A stretch of DNA of 17,704 nucleotides from Chitinophagales bacterium (GCA_015654495.1 JAATGW010000003.1:1-17704); one strand, 5' to 3'. Positions 1 to 8,500 are shown, numbered from the stretch's first letter. Made by a program: numbers and translations. The notes: generated by a model from the letters alone, not told the origin.

Positions 1-703
1 ATTTACAACATTGGTGGCTTTTCTGATATTCAGGTGGAAAGCAACTTACCAGATCATTTTCTGTATCGGATTGTTATTGCTGACAGAGATGCTTTACCGT
101 TACAGCAAAGTGCCGGGTTTTGATCAGCCGTTTACTGATCAACATAATTTTGGAAATTATGTTGACCTGTTGCTGATGAATAAAATCAACGGCGGTGGCT
201 GGGTAGCCATCAATTGTATACCGACGGCAGTACATACTATTGCTGGCGCACTGGTAGGAAAATTGTTGATGTTTAATTCAAAGCCATTAAAATATTTGTT
301 GGGCTGGGGATTTATTTGCCTGGTTATTGGTTATGGGCTGGACGCCACAGCTATAACGCCGATCATTAAACGAATTTCCACTTCCAGTTTTGTGCTGGCT
401 TCTCTGGGCTGGTGTTTGCTGGGCCTGGCAATCTGTTACTGGTGGATTGATGTGAAAGATCATCGCCGGTACCTGAAGTTTTTTACAATCGTCGGTATGA
501 ACTCGATTTTTATCTACCTGTTTTTTGAGATCGTCGGTCATCGCTGGTTCAACGGATATATTCAGGCGATCGTTCACGGCCTGACGGGTCCGGTCGGGTT
601 TGGTGATCACGCACAGAACATATTGGGCTCGCTGGCGATATTTGCACTCGAATGGGGAATATGCTGGTGGCTGTATAAGAAGAAGATCTTCTTTAAATTG
701 TAA
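1..703 (+). CDS. Acyltransferase, heparan-alpha-glucosaminide N-acetyltransferase-like (DUF5009), 3' part
   Basis: The reading frame is open from base 2 to the TAA at 701-703, so about 233 C-terminal residues are present and the start lies outside the window. The piece is very hydrophobic, with about six membrane segments, including the runs around IIFCIGLLLL, CIPTAVHTIAGALVGKLL, FVLASLGWCLLGLAICYW and GMNSIFIYLFFEIV. The order INCIPTAVHTIAGALVGKLL, then TP..K...TSSFVL..LGWC, then GMNSI.IY matches the C-terminal half of the HGSNAT/NagX-like inner-membrane proteins, which are thought to move acetyl groups onto amino sugars across the membrane. The N-terminal half, where the family's catalytic histidine sits, is not in view, so activity cannot be judged. 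The family call rests on remembered motifs; a general acyltransferase-3 relative is the main alternative. It ends 44 bp before the next gene and could share its transcript, but the hairpin at 710-741 lies between. Confidence 0.72.
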   Translation, partial: FTTLVAFLIFRWKATYQIIFCIGLLLLTEMLYRYSKVPGFDQPFTDQHNFGNYVDLLLMNKINGGGWVAINCIPTAVHTIAGALVGKLLMFNSKPLKYLLGWGFICLVIGYGLDATAITPIIKRISTSSFVLASLGWCLLGLAICYWWIDVKDHRRYLKFFTIVGMNSIFIYLFFEIVGHRWFNGYIQAIVHGLTGPVGFGDHAQNILGSLAIFALEWGICWWLYKKKIFFKL

Positions 704-708
704 TGGCA

Positions 709-741
709 AACGTTAAACGTTCAACGTTGGACGTTTAACGT
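709..741. repeat. AACGTT-type nested inverted repeat
   Basis: ACGTTAAACGT at 710-720 and ACGTTTAACGT at 731-741 are exact reverse complements, 11 bp each, around a 10-base spacer that itself contains the palindrome CAACGTTG (722-729). The element fills most of the gap between the acyltransferase and the first cargo gene. Its left part, 709-727, recurs with one mismatch in 19 at 3997-4015. It could fold as a strong hairpin and act as a transcript end or processing site, but no T run follows, so a classical intrinsic terminator is not supported. Confidence 0.7.
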
Positions 742-747
742 CAACTC

Positions 748-3700
748 ATGATATTCAGGCTACTCATCTTTATAATTCTTGTACACTTCACAATTCCGGT
801 GTTCCCGCAGGCGCCGGGCGTAGCCTGGCAAAAACTATTCAGCGGCAACGAAGGCGACTATTCGGAAAAGGTGATCGCTACAAGTGATGGTGGTTCACTC
901 ATTGTCGGTTATACTGAATCAGGTGGTCGTGATATCCGGGGTTATCTGGGAGCAACCTTTGCCGGTGATATCCTGGTAATCAAACTTGATGCAGATGGAG
1001 GGCTGCAATGGCAACGATGCCTCGGAGGTCAAAACATTGATATCGGAATGAGTGCCGCGGAAACAGCTGATGGCTTCCTGATCTTCGGGCACTCGGGATC
1101 AGTTGACTGTCAGATCCCATCCATCCGCGGACTTGATTTTTATCTTGCCAAACTAACAAAATCCGGAGATATCATTTGGGAAAAACGATACGGTGGTGGA
1201 AACCACGAATATGGAAACGCTATGACTGTTGATGGGGACGGAAATATTTATATGGTTGGAAATTCCCAATCAGCTGATGGAGACCTCACTGTGAACAAAG
1301 GCGAACGTGATTGCTGGGTGTTAAACGTTTCAGCCACAGGTGATGTAATCTGGCAAAAAAGTTTTGGCGGGTCTGGTGATGAAGGGATAAATGGAATTTG
1401 TGTGACCAATGATGGTGCGGTTATGGTTGTGGGTTATACGCAGTTAGTGAGAGGCGATTTCTCCGGCGGCAAAGGAAAAACTGATGCAGTTGTTGCAAGA
1501 CTATCGGCTGCTTCCGGAAATATCGAATGGATCAAACTCTATGGCGGAAGTGAATTTGATCAGTTCAGCACTGTGATTCAATTGAAAAATAATTCAATTT
1601 TAATTGGCGGCATGACCGTTTCCAAAGACGGTGATCTTTCCGGTCTACCCACTCATCCTTACGGAATTGATGCCTGGCTGGTCAATGTTAATGCGGCCGG
1701 TAACATCAACTGGAAAAAAGTTTTTGCAAAAGAATATGATGACCATATTCAGGAGCTGGTTAAGTTTCCTGATGGATCTGTTGCAGGAACAGGTTACCGG
1801 TCTTTATCTCCCAATGATCCCTGTACATTTGGTTATCATGGTGGAATCTGGATTTTCAGGCTTTCTGACGAAGGAGATATATTTTGGGAAAAAACAATTG
1901 CAAGTAAGTACGATGCTGGTTTTGCTTCCATCGGTATAGCTCAGGATTATTCGATTATTATTGCGGCAACTGCTAACACTACGGATATTCCCGGTTATTA
2001 TGGAAACACAAGCGGCGCCAACAGTTCCGTAGGCGATGTGTGGGCGATAAAACTGCAACCGGAACTGCTTACCATGCCGATCTTTCCACCAACTTTCGAA
2101 ATCGAAAGGAGCTCTGCTGTTATTTGTGATGGGAAAGCAGCAACCATCAAAACTAAAAGTTTTAATACCGGCACGCGTCCGAGATATCGATGGAAAAGAA
2201 ACGGAACGGAGGTTTCAGGTATATATTCAACAGAATTAACCGCTGCGGATTTCAAAAACGGAGAAGTTATCAGTTGTACAATAAGTTCAGGTGATGATTG
2301 TCAAACAATTCCATTCGATATTACCGATCAGGTCACCATCGCTTTTAAAAACGGTACTATCCAACCTGTGGTTACCATTTCTGCGAATACTGAATATATC
2401 TGCGGATGCGCAGAAATTAAATTCACTGCTTCACGGGTTAACGGAGGCTCCAAATCCTCTTTTCAGTGGCGCAAAAACGGGGAGCCTGTTGGTTACAATC
2501 TTCCGGAATTTGCAAGTAAAGACCTGGTAAATGGGGATGTGATCACCTGTGATTATTCTGATGATGAAGCCTGCATCAGCGGAGCTGCTTTTGTAAGTTC
2601 GAATTCCATCATAATGAAAGATAACGGCGCAGCGCAACCAGCTTCTATCAGGATTGCAGCTTCCCCGGCAAACCCCTGCACCGGCGGGCCTGTAACCCTG
2701 ATTGCAACTACTGCAAATGCCGGGATGAATCCGGTATTCGAATGGAAATTAAATAATCAATTACTCAGCTTCTCAAATGATACCATTATTCTTAATGATC
2801 TGAAAGAAACCGATATCATTCTTTGTATATTAAAATCTGATGCCAGTTCATCATGTATCCAAGCTGACACGGTAACTTCAAACGAATTAAAAATAAATTT
2901 CTCAGCAGGTCACCATCCAACAGTTCAGTTAAAAAGCGCATCTGATACCCTCTGCGAAGGCAGTACTGTCACCATCCAGGCTTTACCATCGGAGGCTGGA
3001 AATACGCCGGCATATAAATGGTTCCTGAATGGAAATATTGTCGGTACAAACAGCCAAACCCTTGTACTCAATACAGTAAATGATCTGGACCAGGTTATTT
3101 GCAGAATCTATCCTGACAAATCACAAATCTGCTCAGTAAAAGATTCGGTTGAATCTTCACCAAAAATTCTGTACATCAGAAAAAAATTACCGGTCACTAT
3201 CTCTATCAATGAGATTAAAAACAATGTTTGCCAGGGTGAAGCCATTGAGATGGTTGCAGTACATGTCAATGCCGGTACAAGTCCGGAGATCAACTGGTAT
3301 GTGAATAATCATTTACAGACGCAGAACAGCAGCACACTCATATTTAACCATCCAAAACAGGGTGATCTGGTACATTTTATTTTGCGGCCTTCGCCTGAGA
3401 GTTGTCTGCCAGCAGAACTCAGCTCTGACTCTGTGAAGTTATTGGTGAAAGATTCAGCGATTATCAGCATAAATCCTGCCGACACAACTGTTGCACCTAA
3501 AACAGTTCTTCAACTCAACACTCAGGTATCAATGCAGGTACAATCTTTTGAATGGACGCCAACCCGCTTACTTGTTTCGGGAAATGATCTGAATCCACGA
3601 ACGATTGCGCTGGATGATGAAGCGATGTTTATGCTCACTGTTTTTAACACATCAGGATGCCGTTCGAGGGCCTTTGCTGTAGTCAATATCGCCTTTAATT

Positions 3701-3966
3701 TTTATATGCCAAATGCTTTCACACCGAATGGAGATGGGTTGAATGATATTTTCAGGATACCCCGCCAGAGCAGGACCGGTATCCGGCAGTTTTCTATCTA
3801 TAATCGCTGGGGCCGGCTTATCTTTCAAACGACCAATCCTCTCTCAGGATGGGATGGCAAAATCAATGGGCAGCATGCTCCTGCGGGAGTTTATACCTAC
3901 CTCATCAAAGGCGAAAATGAAAAAAGTGGATTTCAATATAAGGGTAGTTTTGTTTTAATCCGATAA
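748..3966 (+). CDS. T9SS-secreted propeller/Ig-repeat protein, gliding-motility type C-terminal domain (copy 1)
   Basis: This protein of 1072 aa has a signal peptide at about 1-20 (hydrophobic run ending VFPQ). Residues about 26-440 form seven repeats of about 58-62 aa, each opening with a W-x-K/R motif (WQKLFSG, WQRCLGG, WEKRYGG, WQKSFGG, WIKLYGG, WKKVFAK, WEKTIAS), consistent with a seven-bladed propeller. Five Ig-like domains follow (about 450-535, 538-625, 630-720, 722-812, 815-900), with the core W..NG and GD.I.C. A PKD-like domain lies at about 904-983. The C-terminal domain from 984 has FYMPNAFTPNGDGLND, YNRWG, GWDG and PAGVYTY, the type B sorting domain (CHU_C/TIGR04131). Such proteins cross the outer membrane by T9SS and are released or held at the surface; the ligand is unknown. 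No catalytic motif is visible. ATG 748 is chosen because it directly precedes the signal peptide. It is a paralogue of 5527-8736. Confidence 0.87.
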   Translation: MIFRLLIFIILVHFTIPVFPQAPGVAWQKLFSGNEGDYSEKVIATSDGGSLIVGYTESGGRDIRGYLGATFAGDILVIKLDADGGLQWQRCLGGQNIDIGMSAAETADGFLIFGHSGSVDCQIPSIRGLDFYLAKLTKSGDIIWEKRYGGGNHEYGNAMTVDGDGNIYMVGNSQSADGDLTVNKGERDCWVLNVSATGDVIWQKSFGGSGDEGINGICVTNDGAVMVVGYTQLVRGDFSGGKGKTDAVVARLSAASGNIEWIKLYGGSEFDQFSTVIQLKNNSILIGGMTVSKDGDLSGLPTHPYGIDAWLVNVNAAGNINWKKVFAKEYDDHIQELVKFPDGSVAGTGYRSLSPNDPCTFGYHGGIWIFRLSDEGDIFWEKTIASKYDAGFASIGIAQDYSIIIAATANTTDIPGYYGNTSGANSSVGDVWAIKLQPELLTMPIFPPTFEIERSSAVICDGKAATIKTKSFNTGTRPRYRWKRNGTEVSGIYSTELTAADFKNGEVISCTISSGDDCQTIPFDITDQVTIAFKNGTIQPVVTISANTEYICGCAEIKFTASRVNGGSKSSFQWRKNGEPVGYNLPEFASKDLVNGDVITCDYSDDEACISGAAFVSSNSIIMKDNGAAQPASIRIAASPANPCTGGPVTLIATTANAGMNPVFEWKLNNQLLSFSNDTIILNDLKETDIILCILKSDASSSCIQADTVTSNELKINFSAGHHPTVQLKSASDTLCEGSTVTIQALPSEAGNTPAYKWFLNGNIVGTNSQTLVLNTVNDLDQVICRIYPDKSQICSVKDSVESSPKILYIRKKLPVTISINEIKNNVCQGEAIEMVAVHVNAGTSPEINWYVNNHLQTQNSSTLIFNHPKQGDLVHFILRPSPESCLPAELSSDSVKLLVKDSAIISINPADTTVAPKTVLQLNTQVSMQVQSFEWTPTRLLVSGNDLNPRTIALDDEAMFMLTVFNTSGCRSRAFAVVNIAFNFYMPNAFTPNGDGLNDIFRIPRQSRTGIRQFSIYNRWGRLIFQTTNPLSGWDGKINGQHAPAGVYTYLIKGENEKSGFQYKGSFVLIR

Positions 3967-3996
3967 ACAAAATGCTCAGATAAAAAGCAGAATCGG

Positions 3997-4015
3997 AACG
4001 TTTAACGTTCAACGT
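3997..4015. repeat. AACGTT-type intergenic repeat, second copy
   Basis: The 19 bases here match 709-727 in direct orientation with a single A/T difference. Together the two copies bracket the first cargo gene, one in each flanking gap. This copy lacks the right arm of the hairpin seen at 731-741 and so cannot form the same long stem, although ACGTTTAACGT is partly self-complementary. A shorter 11-base match (TTTAACGTTCA) also occurs at 13273-13283, upstream of susC, and may be chance. Confidence 0.6.
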
Positions 4016-4022
4016 AGGATTC

Positions 4023-4463
4023 ATGTCAGCAAACTTAAATATACAATTTATGAATCAGGGAAACGTACCAGTAATAACACCGAAATATCCATTGTTAGGC
4101 GACCGCGTGCAATCAACATTTATTGATTCAATGTTTATAATTTTTATGATGTTTGTAGCGGCTTCGGTTCTGGACCGGTTTGAATATGTGCCGGATTATG
4201 TTCGAATTATTCTATTTATAGCCCTCTGGTTTATATATGAGCCACTCTGTACCACACTTGGTGGCACGCTTGGAAATCAGATAAAACAAATCCGTGTAAG
4301 GCAGGCTGATGATACTTCGAAAAAAATCAATTTCATTCAATCGCTGATCAGGTATTTCTTCAAAATCCTGCTGGGATGGATTTCCTTTCTCACCATTCAT
4401 TCCAATAGCGAACGTCGGGCGATTCATGACCTGGCTGCAGGCTCGGTGATGATAAAAGTCTGA
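4023..4463 (+). CDS. RDD family membrane protein
   Basis: This is a 146-aa protein with the RDD-family signature. The Arg/Asp element is at about residues 28-36 (RVQSTFIDS). Membrane segments lie at about 36-52 and 59-78 and near the C-terminal part (YFFKILLGWISFLTI). The glycine-rich loop GGTLGNQIKQIRVR is at about 79-93, and the closing RRAIHDLAAGSVMI is near the C terminus. RDD proteins are small inner-membrane proteins of mostly unknown role; some are linked to ion transport or osmotic response. The gene starts 56 bp after the first cargo gene on the same strand and may be read through from it, although the repeat at 3997-4015 lies between. It faces the toxin-antitoxin pair end to end, with a 103-bp gap. 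ATG 4023 is used; a second in-frame ATG at 4050 would still keep the whole domain. Confidence 0.82.
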   Translation: MSANLNIQFMNQGNVPVITPKYPLLGDRVQSTFIDSMFIIFMMFVAASVLDRFEYVPDYVRIILFIALWFIYEPLCTTLGGTLGNQIKQIRVRQADDTSKKINFIQSLIRYFFKILLGWISFLTIHSNSERRAIHDLAAGSVMIKV

Positions 4464-4566
4464 ATTCACAGAAGCGCAAAGTTTTGATCTTCCCATTTAT
4501 CAACTCTGCGATGCCAGTATTGATGGAGTAAAATCCGATGAATGTAGTAAGGCGGCTCAATTGATC

Positions 4567-4866
4567 TCAGGCAAGTTTCATTCTGAATTGAGAAATGGCT
4601 TCCAGATCTTTTTTGCTTTTAGTTTGCCCCTCTTCAATGTCGAAGTCAACCTGAAGCCCCAGCCAGAATTTAGCAGAATTACCAAAATATTTACTCAGGC
4701 GAAGTGCGGTATCTGCTGTAATCCGCCTCTTCCCTTTTAGAATGGCCGATACTCTTGTTTGTGGGATATCAATATCTTTTGAAAGCCTGTATGCAGTAAT
4801 ATTTAATGGTTTGAGAAATTCTTCCATTAAAATTTCTCCGGGATGTATGTTTTTAAGCCTTGCCAC
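4567..4866 (-). CDS. higA: HigA-family XRE antitoxin
   Basis: This is a 99-aa protein with the HigA hallmark IHPGEILMEEFLKPL at residues 7-21. A helix-turn-helix of the XRE type follows at about 22-60 (AYRLSKDIDIPQTRVSAILKGKRRIT), then DTALRLSKYFGNSAKFWLGLQ. The start codon is GTG (bases 4866-4864 read on the minus strand). It is supported because HigA proteins normally begin a few residues before RLKNIHPGE and no ATG lies between it and the upstream stop. HigA neutralises HigB by direct binding and represses its own promoter. The gene follows higB with a 12-bp gap, in the toxin-first order typical of higBA. The stop of higB is in the same frame, only four codons before this GTG. Confidence 0.9.
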   Translation of the reverse strand: MARLKNIHPGEILMEEFLKPLNITAYRLSKDIDIPQTRVSAILKGKRRITADTALRLSKYFGNSAKFWLGLQVDFDIEEGQTKSKKDLEAISQFRMKLA

Positions 4867-4878
4867 TTTAATAATGTT

Positions 4879-5160
4879 TTAATGATAGTCCGGAATTTCG
4901 ACCTCGTGCGCATTATTTTGTAACCATCGGAAGATGACACGCCATTGATCATTGATTCTTATACTATGAAAACCTTTCAGATTTCCCGATAGTTTTTCCA
5001 GTCTGTTGGCAGGTGGTATGCGCAGATCTGAAAAATTGGCGGCGCTGTTTATCATTCGAAGTTTGCGCCTGCCGACCTCCTGCATTTCCAAAGGCAACCC
5101 CTTAACCCTGATACCCTGCCAAATCATTTCTGTTTCAGCATTGCCAAAGGACACGATCAT
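4879..5160 (-). CDS. higB: HigB-family toxin (RelE-like mRNA interferase)
   Basis: This 93-aa protein is the usual size for HigB. Typical elements are the N-terminal I.SF.N..TE.IW.G, the central arginine/lysine-rich GRRKLRMINSA, LRIPPANRLEKLSG, and the C-terminal RINDQWRVIFRW followed by VEI.DYH. HigB toxins are ribosome-dependent endoribonucleases that cut translated mRNA; the basic and aromatic residues in the last third are where the family keeps its active site. All conserved blocks are present, so the toxin looks intact. The ATG at 5160-5158 is clear. It is the first gene of the pair with higA. A 68-codon reverse ORF upstream ends in TGA overlapping this ATG by two bases (ATGA), which may mean translational coupling. 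Confidence 0.9.
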   Translation of the reverse strand: MIVSFGNAETEMIWQGIRVKGLPLEMQEVGRRKLRMINSAANFSDLRIPPANRLEKLSGNLKGFHSIRINDQWRVIFRWLQNNAHEVEIPDYH

Positions 5161-5363
5161 CTTTTCAAAGTTACTAACGTTAAAGATAAGTATTTATATT
5201 GTCTGAATGAGTTTTTATACCGAAAGTTAAAGTATATTATCCTGGCCGTTTCCGGAAACAACCCAAATTCCTCCGTTGTTTTTCCGAAAAATTCATGTTG
5301 TATTTTGCGCGCAGATTTCTGACCCAGCGCTGACTTCGAAGCTACTTCAACTAATAAAATCAT
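5157..5363 (-). CDS. Small hypothetical ORF overlapping the higB start
   Basis: This is an ATG-started ORF of 68 codons, mildly basic, with no family I recognise, no signal peptide and no membrane segment. The main argument for it being real is its position: its TGA at 5159-5157 overlaps the higB ATG in the ATGA arrangement of translationally coupled genes. Arguments against are that its last third crosses AT-rich sequence that looks like promoter DNA, that it covers a 12-bp perfect palindrome (5248-5259), and that HigBA modules normally have only two genes. It may be a remnant of a larger gene or simply the 5' region of higB. Confidence 0.22.
   Translation of the reverse strand: MILLVEVASKSALGQKSARKIQHEFFGKTTEEFGLFPETARIIYFNFRYKNSFRQYKYLSLTLVTLKR
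5166..5188 (-). promoter_or_regulatory. Possible higBA promoter/operator
   Basis: On the minus strand TAACTTTG (5173-5166) matches the Bacteroidota -7 pattern TAnnTTTG and lies only five bases before the higB ATG, which would imply an almost leaderless transcript. A second weaker candidate, TATCTTTA, is at 5188-5181. Between them lies the 8-bp palindrome TAACGTTA (5175-5182), a plausible site for HigA autorepression. No convincing -33 TTTG is seen at the right distance, so the call is tentative. Confidence 0.25.
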
Positions 5364-5455
5364 GGGAGTAACCCCATCTCATACCAACTGCGAACAAGGC
5401 GATCACATATAAACAAAGCCTCCATCGTTTTAGATGAAAAATGGGGTTATTCATG
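5361..5455. repeat. Spaced imperfect inverted repeat
   Basis: CATGGGAGTAACCCCAT at 5361-5377 pairs with ATGGGGTTATTCATG at 5441-5455. The inner nine bases TAACCCCAT/ATGGGGTTA are an exact match, and the outer part has one substitution and a two-base gap. The arms are 63 bp apart. This could be the footprint of a small non-autonomous element or a long-range leader structure. I see no transposase or target-site duplication. Confidence 0.45.
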
Positions 5456-5526
5456 GTGAAATCCTAACTGTTTCCTATTTTGTCAGGATAAACTAAAGTG
5501 GGACTCTGAAACGTTTACTAATACCC

Positions 5527-8500
5527 ATGAGAATTGCGCTGATCGCCACATTTTTACTGCTCTGTACCTACACATTTACATATGCACAGGCTCCAAAGCT
5601 GGCATGGCAGAAACTTTACAGCGGCGATGAAGGAGATTATGGCAATAAAGTAATTGCCACCGCTGATGGCGGTTCTATGGTAGTTGGCTACACAGAATTT
5701 GGCGGCAGGGATGTGCGGGGATACCATGGTTTGACCTTTACTTACGATATCTGGGTTCTTAAACTGAAAGCTGATGGAAGTATTGACTGGCAGCGCTGCC
5801 TCGGGGGAGCCAGTGTGGAATATGGTCATGATGTTGCTGAAACAGCTGACGGATACCTGATTTTCGGGAGCTCCGGATCGCTGGAATGCAGCCTGCCTGC
5901 AAACAAAGGCGGCATGGATTTCTATCTCGTAAAACTGGATAAGTCCGGTAATCTGATCTGGGAAAAAAGATATGGCGGTGGCCTCCATGAATACGGTTCT
6001 GCTATGACCGTAGATGCAACCGGGAATATTTTCATGGTAGGCACATCTGAGTCTGCAAATGGAGATCTTACTGAGAATAAAGGTGATCGTGATTGCTGGA
6101 TCATCAAGGTGAATCCAGCAGGACAGATTATCTGGCAGAAAAGTTTTGGCGGTACAGGCGAGGAAAGTCTGAGCTCGGTAACTGGTCTGGCTGATGGCGG
6201 GGCAATTGTTACAGGATCTACACTATCGAATAGTTTTGAATCGAAAAACAGTCATGGCCATTTTGAAGCCGTTATTGCAAGGCTCTCTCCAACTGGAAAT
6301 CTTGAATGGGTAAAGCTGATGGGCGGAAGCGGTCCGGATCTTTTCTCTGCAGTAACTCCGTTAAAAGATAAAAGTTTCCTGATTGGAGGACAAAGCTTCT
6401 CAAAAGATTTTGATCTTTCCGGTTTATCTACTCTTCAGTCTGGCACAGAGGCCTGGCTGGTAAATATCGATGCTACCGGCACACTGATTTCGCAAAAACT
6501 AATTGTAAAACAGTTTAATGATATTATCCAGGGTTTTCATTTAAATAACGACGGAACTGTCATTGGTGTCGGATACTCAACCAATGTTAATCCGGCTTCC
6601 TGCACTTATGGATATTTTGGAGGTGTATGGATCTTTAAACTTTCAGCTACAGGTAATCTACTATGGGAGAAAACAATTCCAAGTGCTTACGACGCTGGCC
6701 TGGCTTCAGTTGATGTTTACAATGATAATTCATACATAGTGGCCGCCACGGCAAATACAAAAGATATTCCTGGCTACTACGGTAACAGCAGTGGATCAAA
6801 CAGTACCGTAGGTGATGTATGGGTGATGAAGTTATACCCGGAAAACTTTAATCTGCCGGCACCGGTTTTTGAAATAGATAAAAATACGGCGATCGTTTGC
6901 CCCGGAAAAACCACCACCATAAAAACAAAGTCTTTGAATACTGGAACGCGCCCGATTTATCAATGGACAAGAAATGGAACTATTATTCCCGGAGAAGATA
7001 AAATTCAACTTACGGCAAATGATTTCAGAGATGGTGAACTTATCAGCTGTACAGTTAGCGCTGGTTCCGATTGTGAGACCAGTTCATTTTACATCACAGA
7101 TCAGGTAACCATCAAACTTAAAACAAGCTCCATCCAACCGGAGATCACCATTAAGGCAAGTTCAGAATATATTTGCGGTTGCTCAGAAATCAGATTTGAT
7201 GCATCAGTAAAAGGAGCGGGCAAAAAACCTTCTTATCAATGGAAAAAAAATGGCAGGCCAGTCGGGATAGATCAGCCATTTTTTATCAGTAAAGATCTTG
7301 CACCAGGAGATCAGATCTCCTGTGCGTATTCTGATTTTGAAGATTGTATCAATGGAGCAGAATCAGTTGAATCTAATGGGATCCTGATGCAGTTCTCGCC
7401 TCAATCGCCAACACCGGAAATACAAATTTCCGCCAGGCCGGAATTTCCCTGCAAAGGAGCACCGGTGAAATTTATAACCGCAGTTAAAAATGCCGGTGCA
7501 GCACCGGTTTTTGACTGGATGAAAAACGGGCAATCGGTTGGAGTAGCGACAGACACTATCATTCTGAGTGGACTTACGGAAACAGATATTATCACCTGCA
7601 GTATTAAAACCGATGCAACATCTGCCTGCACACAAGCCGGCACATATATTTCAAACAGCCTGAAAGTAAAATTCTCTGAGGCATTAGTTCCTTCAGTTAA
7701 ACTCGAAGCCCCGACAGATTCAGTTTGCGAAGGAACCGAATTTTCCATTCGTGCAATTGCAAAAGATGCAGGCACTCAGCCAATATATCAATGGAAAATT
7801 AATGGTATAAATACCGGAGCAAATACAGAAACGCTGGTATTAAAAAATTACAATAATCTGGACACCATAACATGCACTATCCATGCAGATTTATCGAACA
7901 GTTGTATACTGATTGATTCAGCAGTATCAGATAAAAAGGTCATCAATATAAAAAAACCCGCTGCAATTGAAATGTCGGTGTCGGAAATAAAAAATAATGT
8001 TTGTTTGGGCGGGCAGGTGATATTCAATGCAGAATACACAAACGCAGGAACAAATCCGCAGGTTACCTGGTATGTAAACGGAAATGCCCAGCTTCCGCAA
8101 GGACCGCAGTTTTCTTACCAGGCTGCAAATGGTGATAAGATAAAATTCCACCTGCAGCCTGATATCGGCACCTGTGCCGTTAAGGATACAATTTCCCAGG
8201 AAGTTACCGCTCTGATAAAAGATACTATCGCTGTGAGCATAATCCCCCGCGATACCATTGTTTCAATAGGGAAATCAGTACAATTGAAAACTACCCTGTC
8301 TTCCAGCCCGCAATCATATCAATGGACGCCATCAGAAAAACTGTTGAATCCGGCCAGCCTGAATCCCGAAACTGTGCCGATTACAGGTGATCTGATTTTT
8401 CACCTCTCCGTGATGAACAACAACGGCTGCAGGTCAGTAGCAACAAGCAGAATCAGATTCTCTACAGATTTTTACATGCCAAATGCATTCACTCCAAATG

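Larger units (their letters stand above)
5161..5526. other. 366-bp gap between higB and cargo copy 2, rich in inverted repeats
   Basis: No well-supported gene lies here; the only ORF of note is the 68-codon reverse one at 5157-5363. The stretch holds a possible higB promoter, the perfect palindrome GTTTCCGGAAAC (5248-5259), an imperfect hairpin (CGGAAACAAC at 5253-5262 with GTTGTTTTTCCG at 5275-5286), and a spaced inverted repeat at 5361-5377 and 5441-5455. The promoter of the downstream cargo gene should be in the last 70 bases, but I see no full TTTG/TAnnTTTG pair. Confidence 0.5.

Noticed and set aside
287..709. 140-codon reverse ORF across the acyltransferase
   Set aside because: It is antisense to conserved membrane segments, with a composition rich in Gln, Arg and Pro and no family resemblance.
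4464..4566. Bidirectional terminator between the RDD gene and higA
   Set aside because: I expected one between convergent genes but found no stem of useful length with a T run.
5554..5988. 144-codon reverse ORF inside cargo copy 2
   Set aside because: It lies wholly within the signal and propeller coding region of a strongly supported gene and has no recognisable features; it is an antisense shadow.
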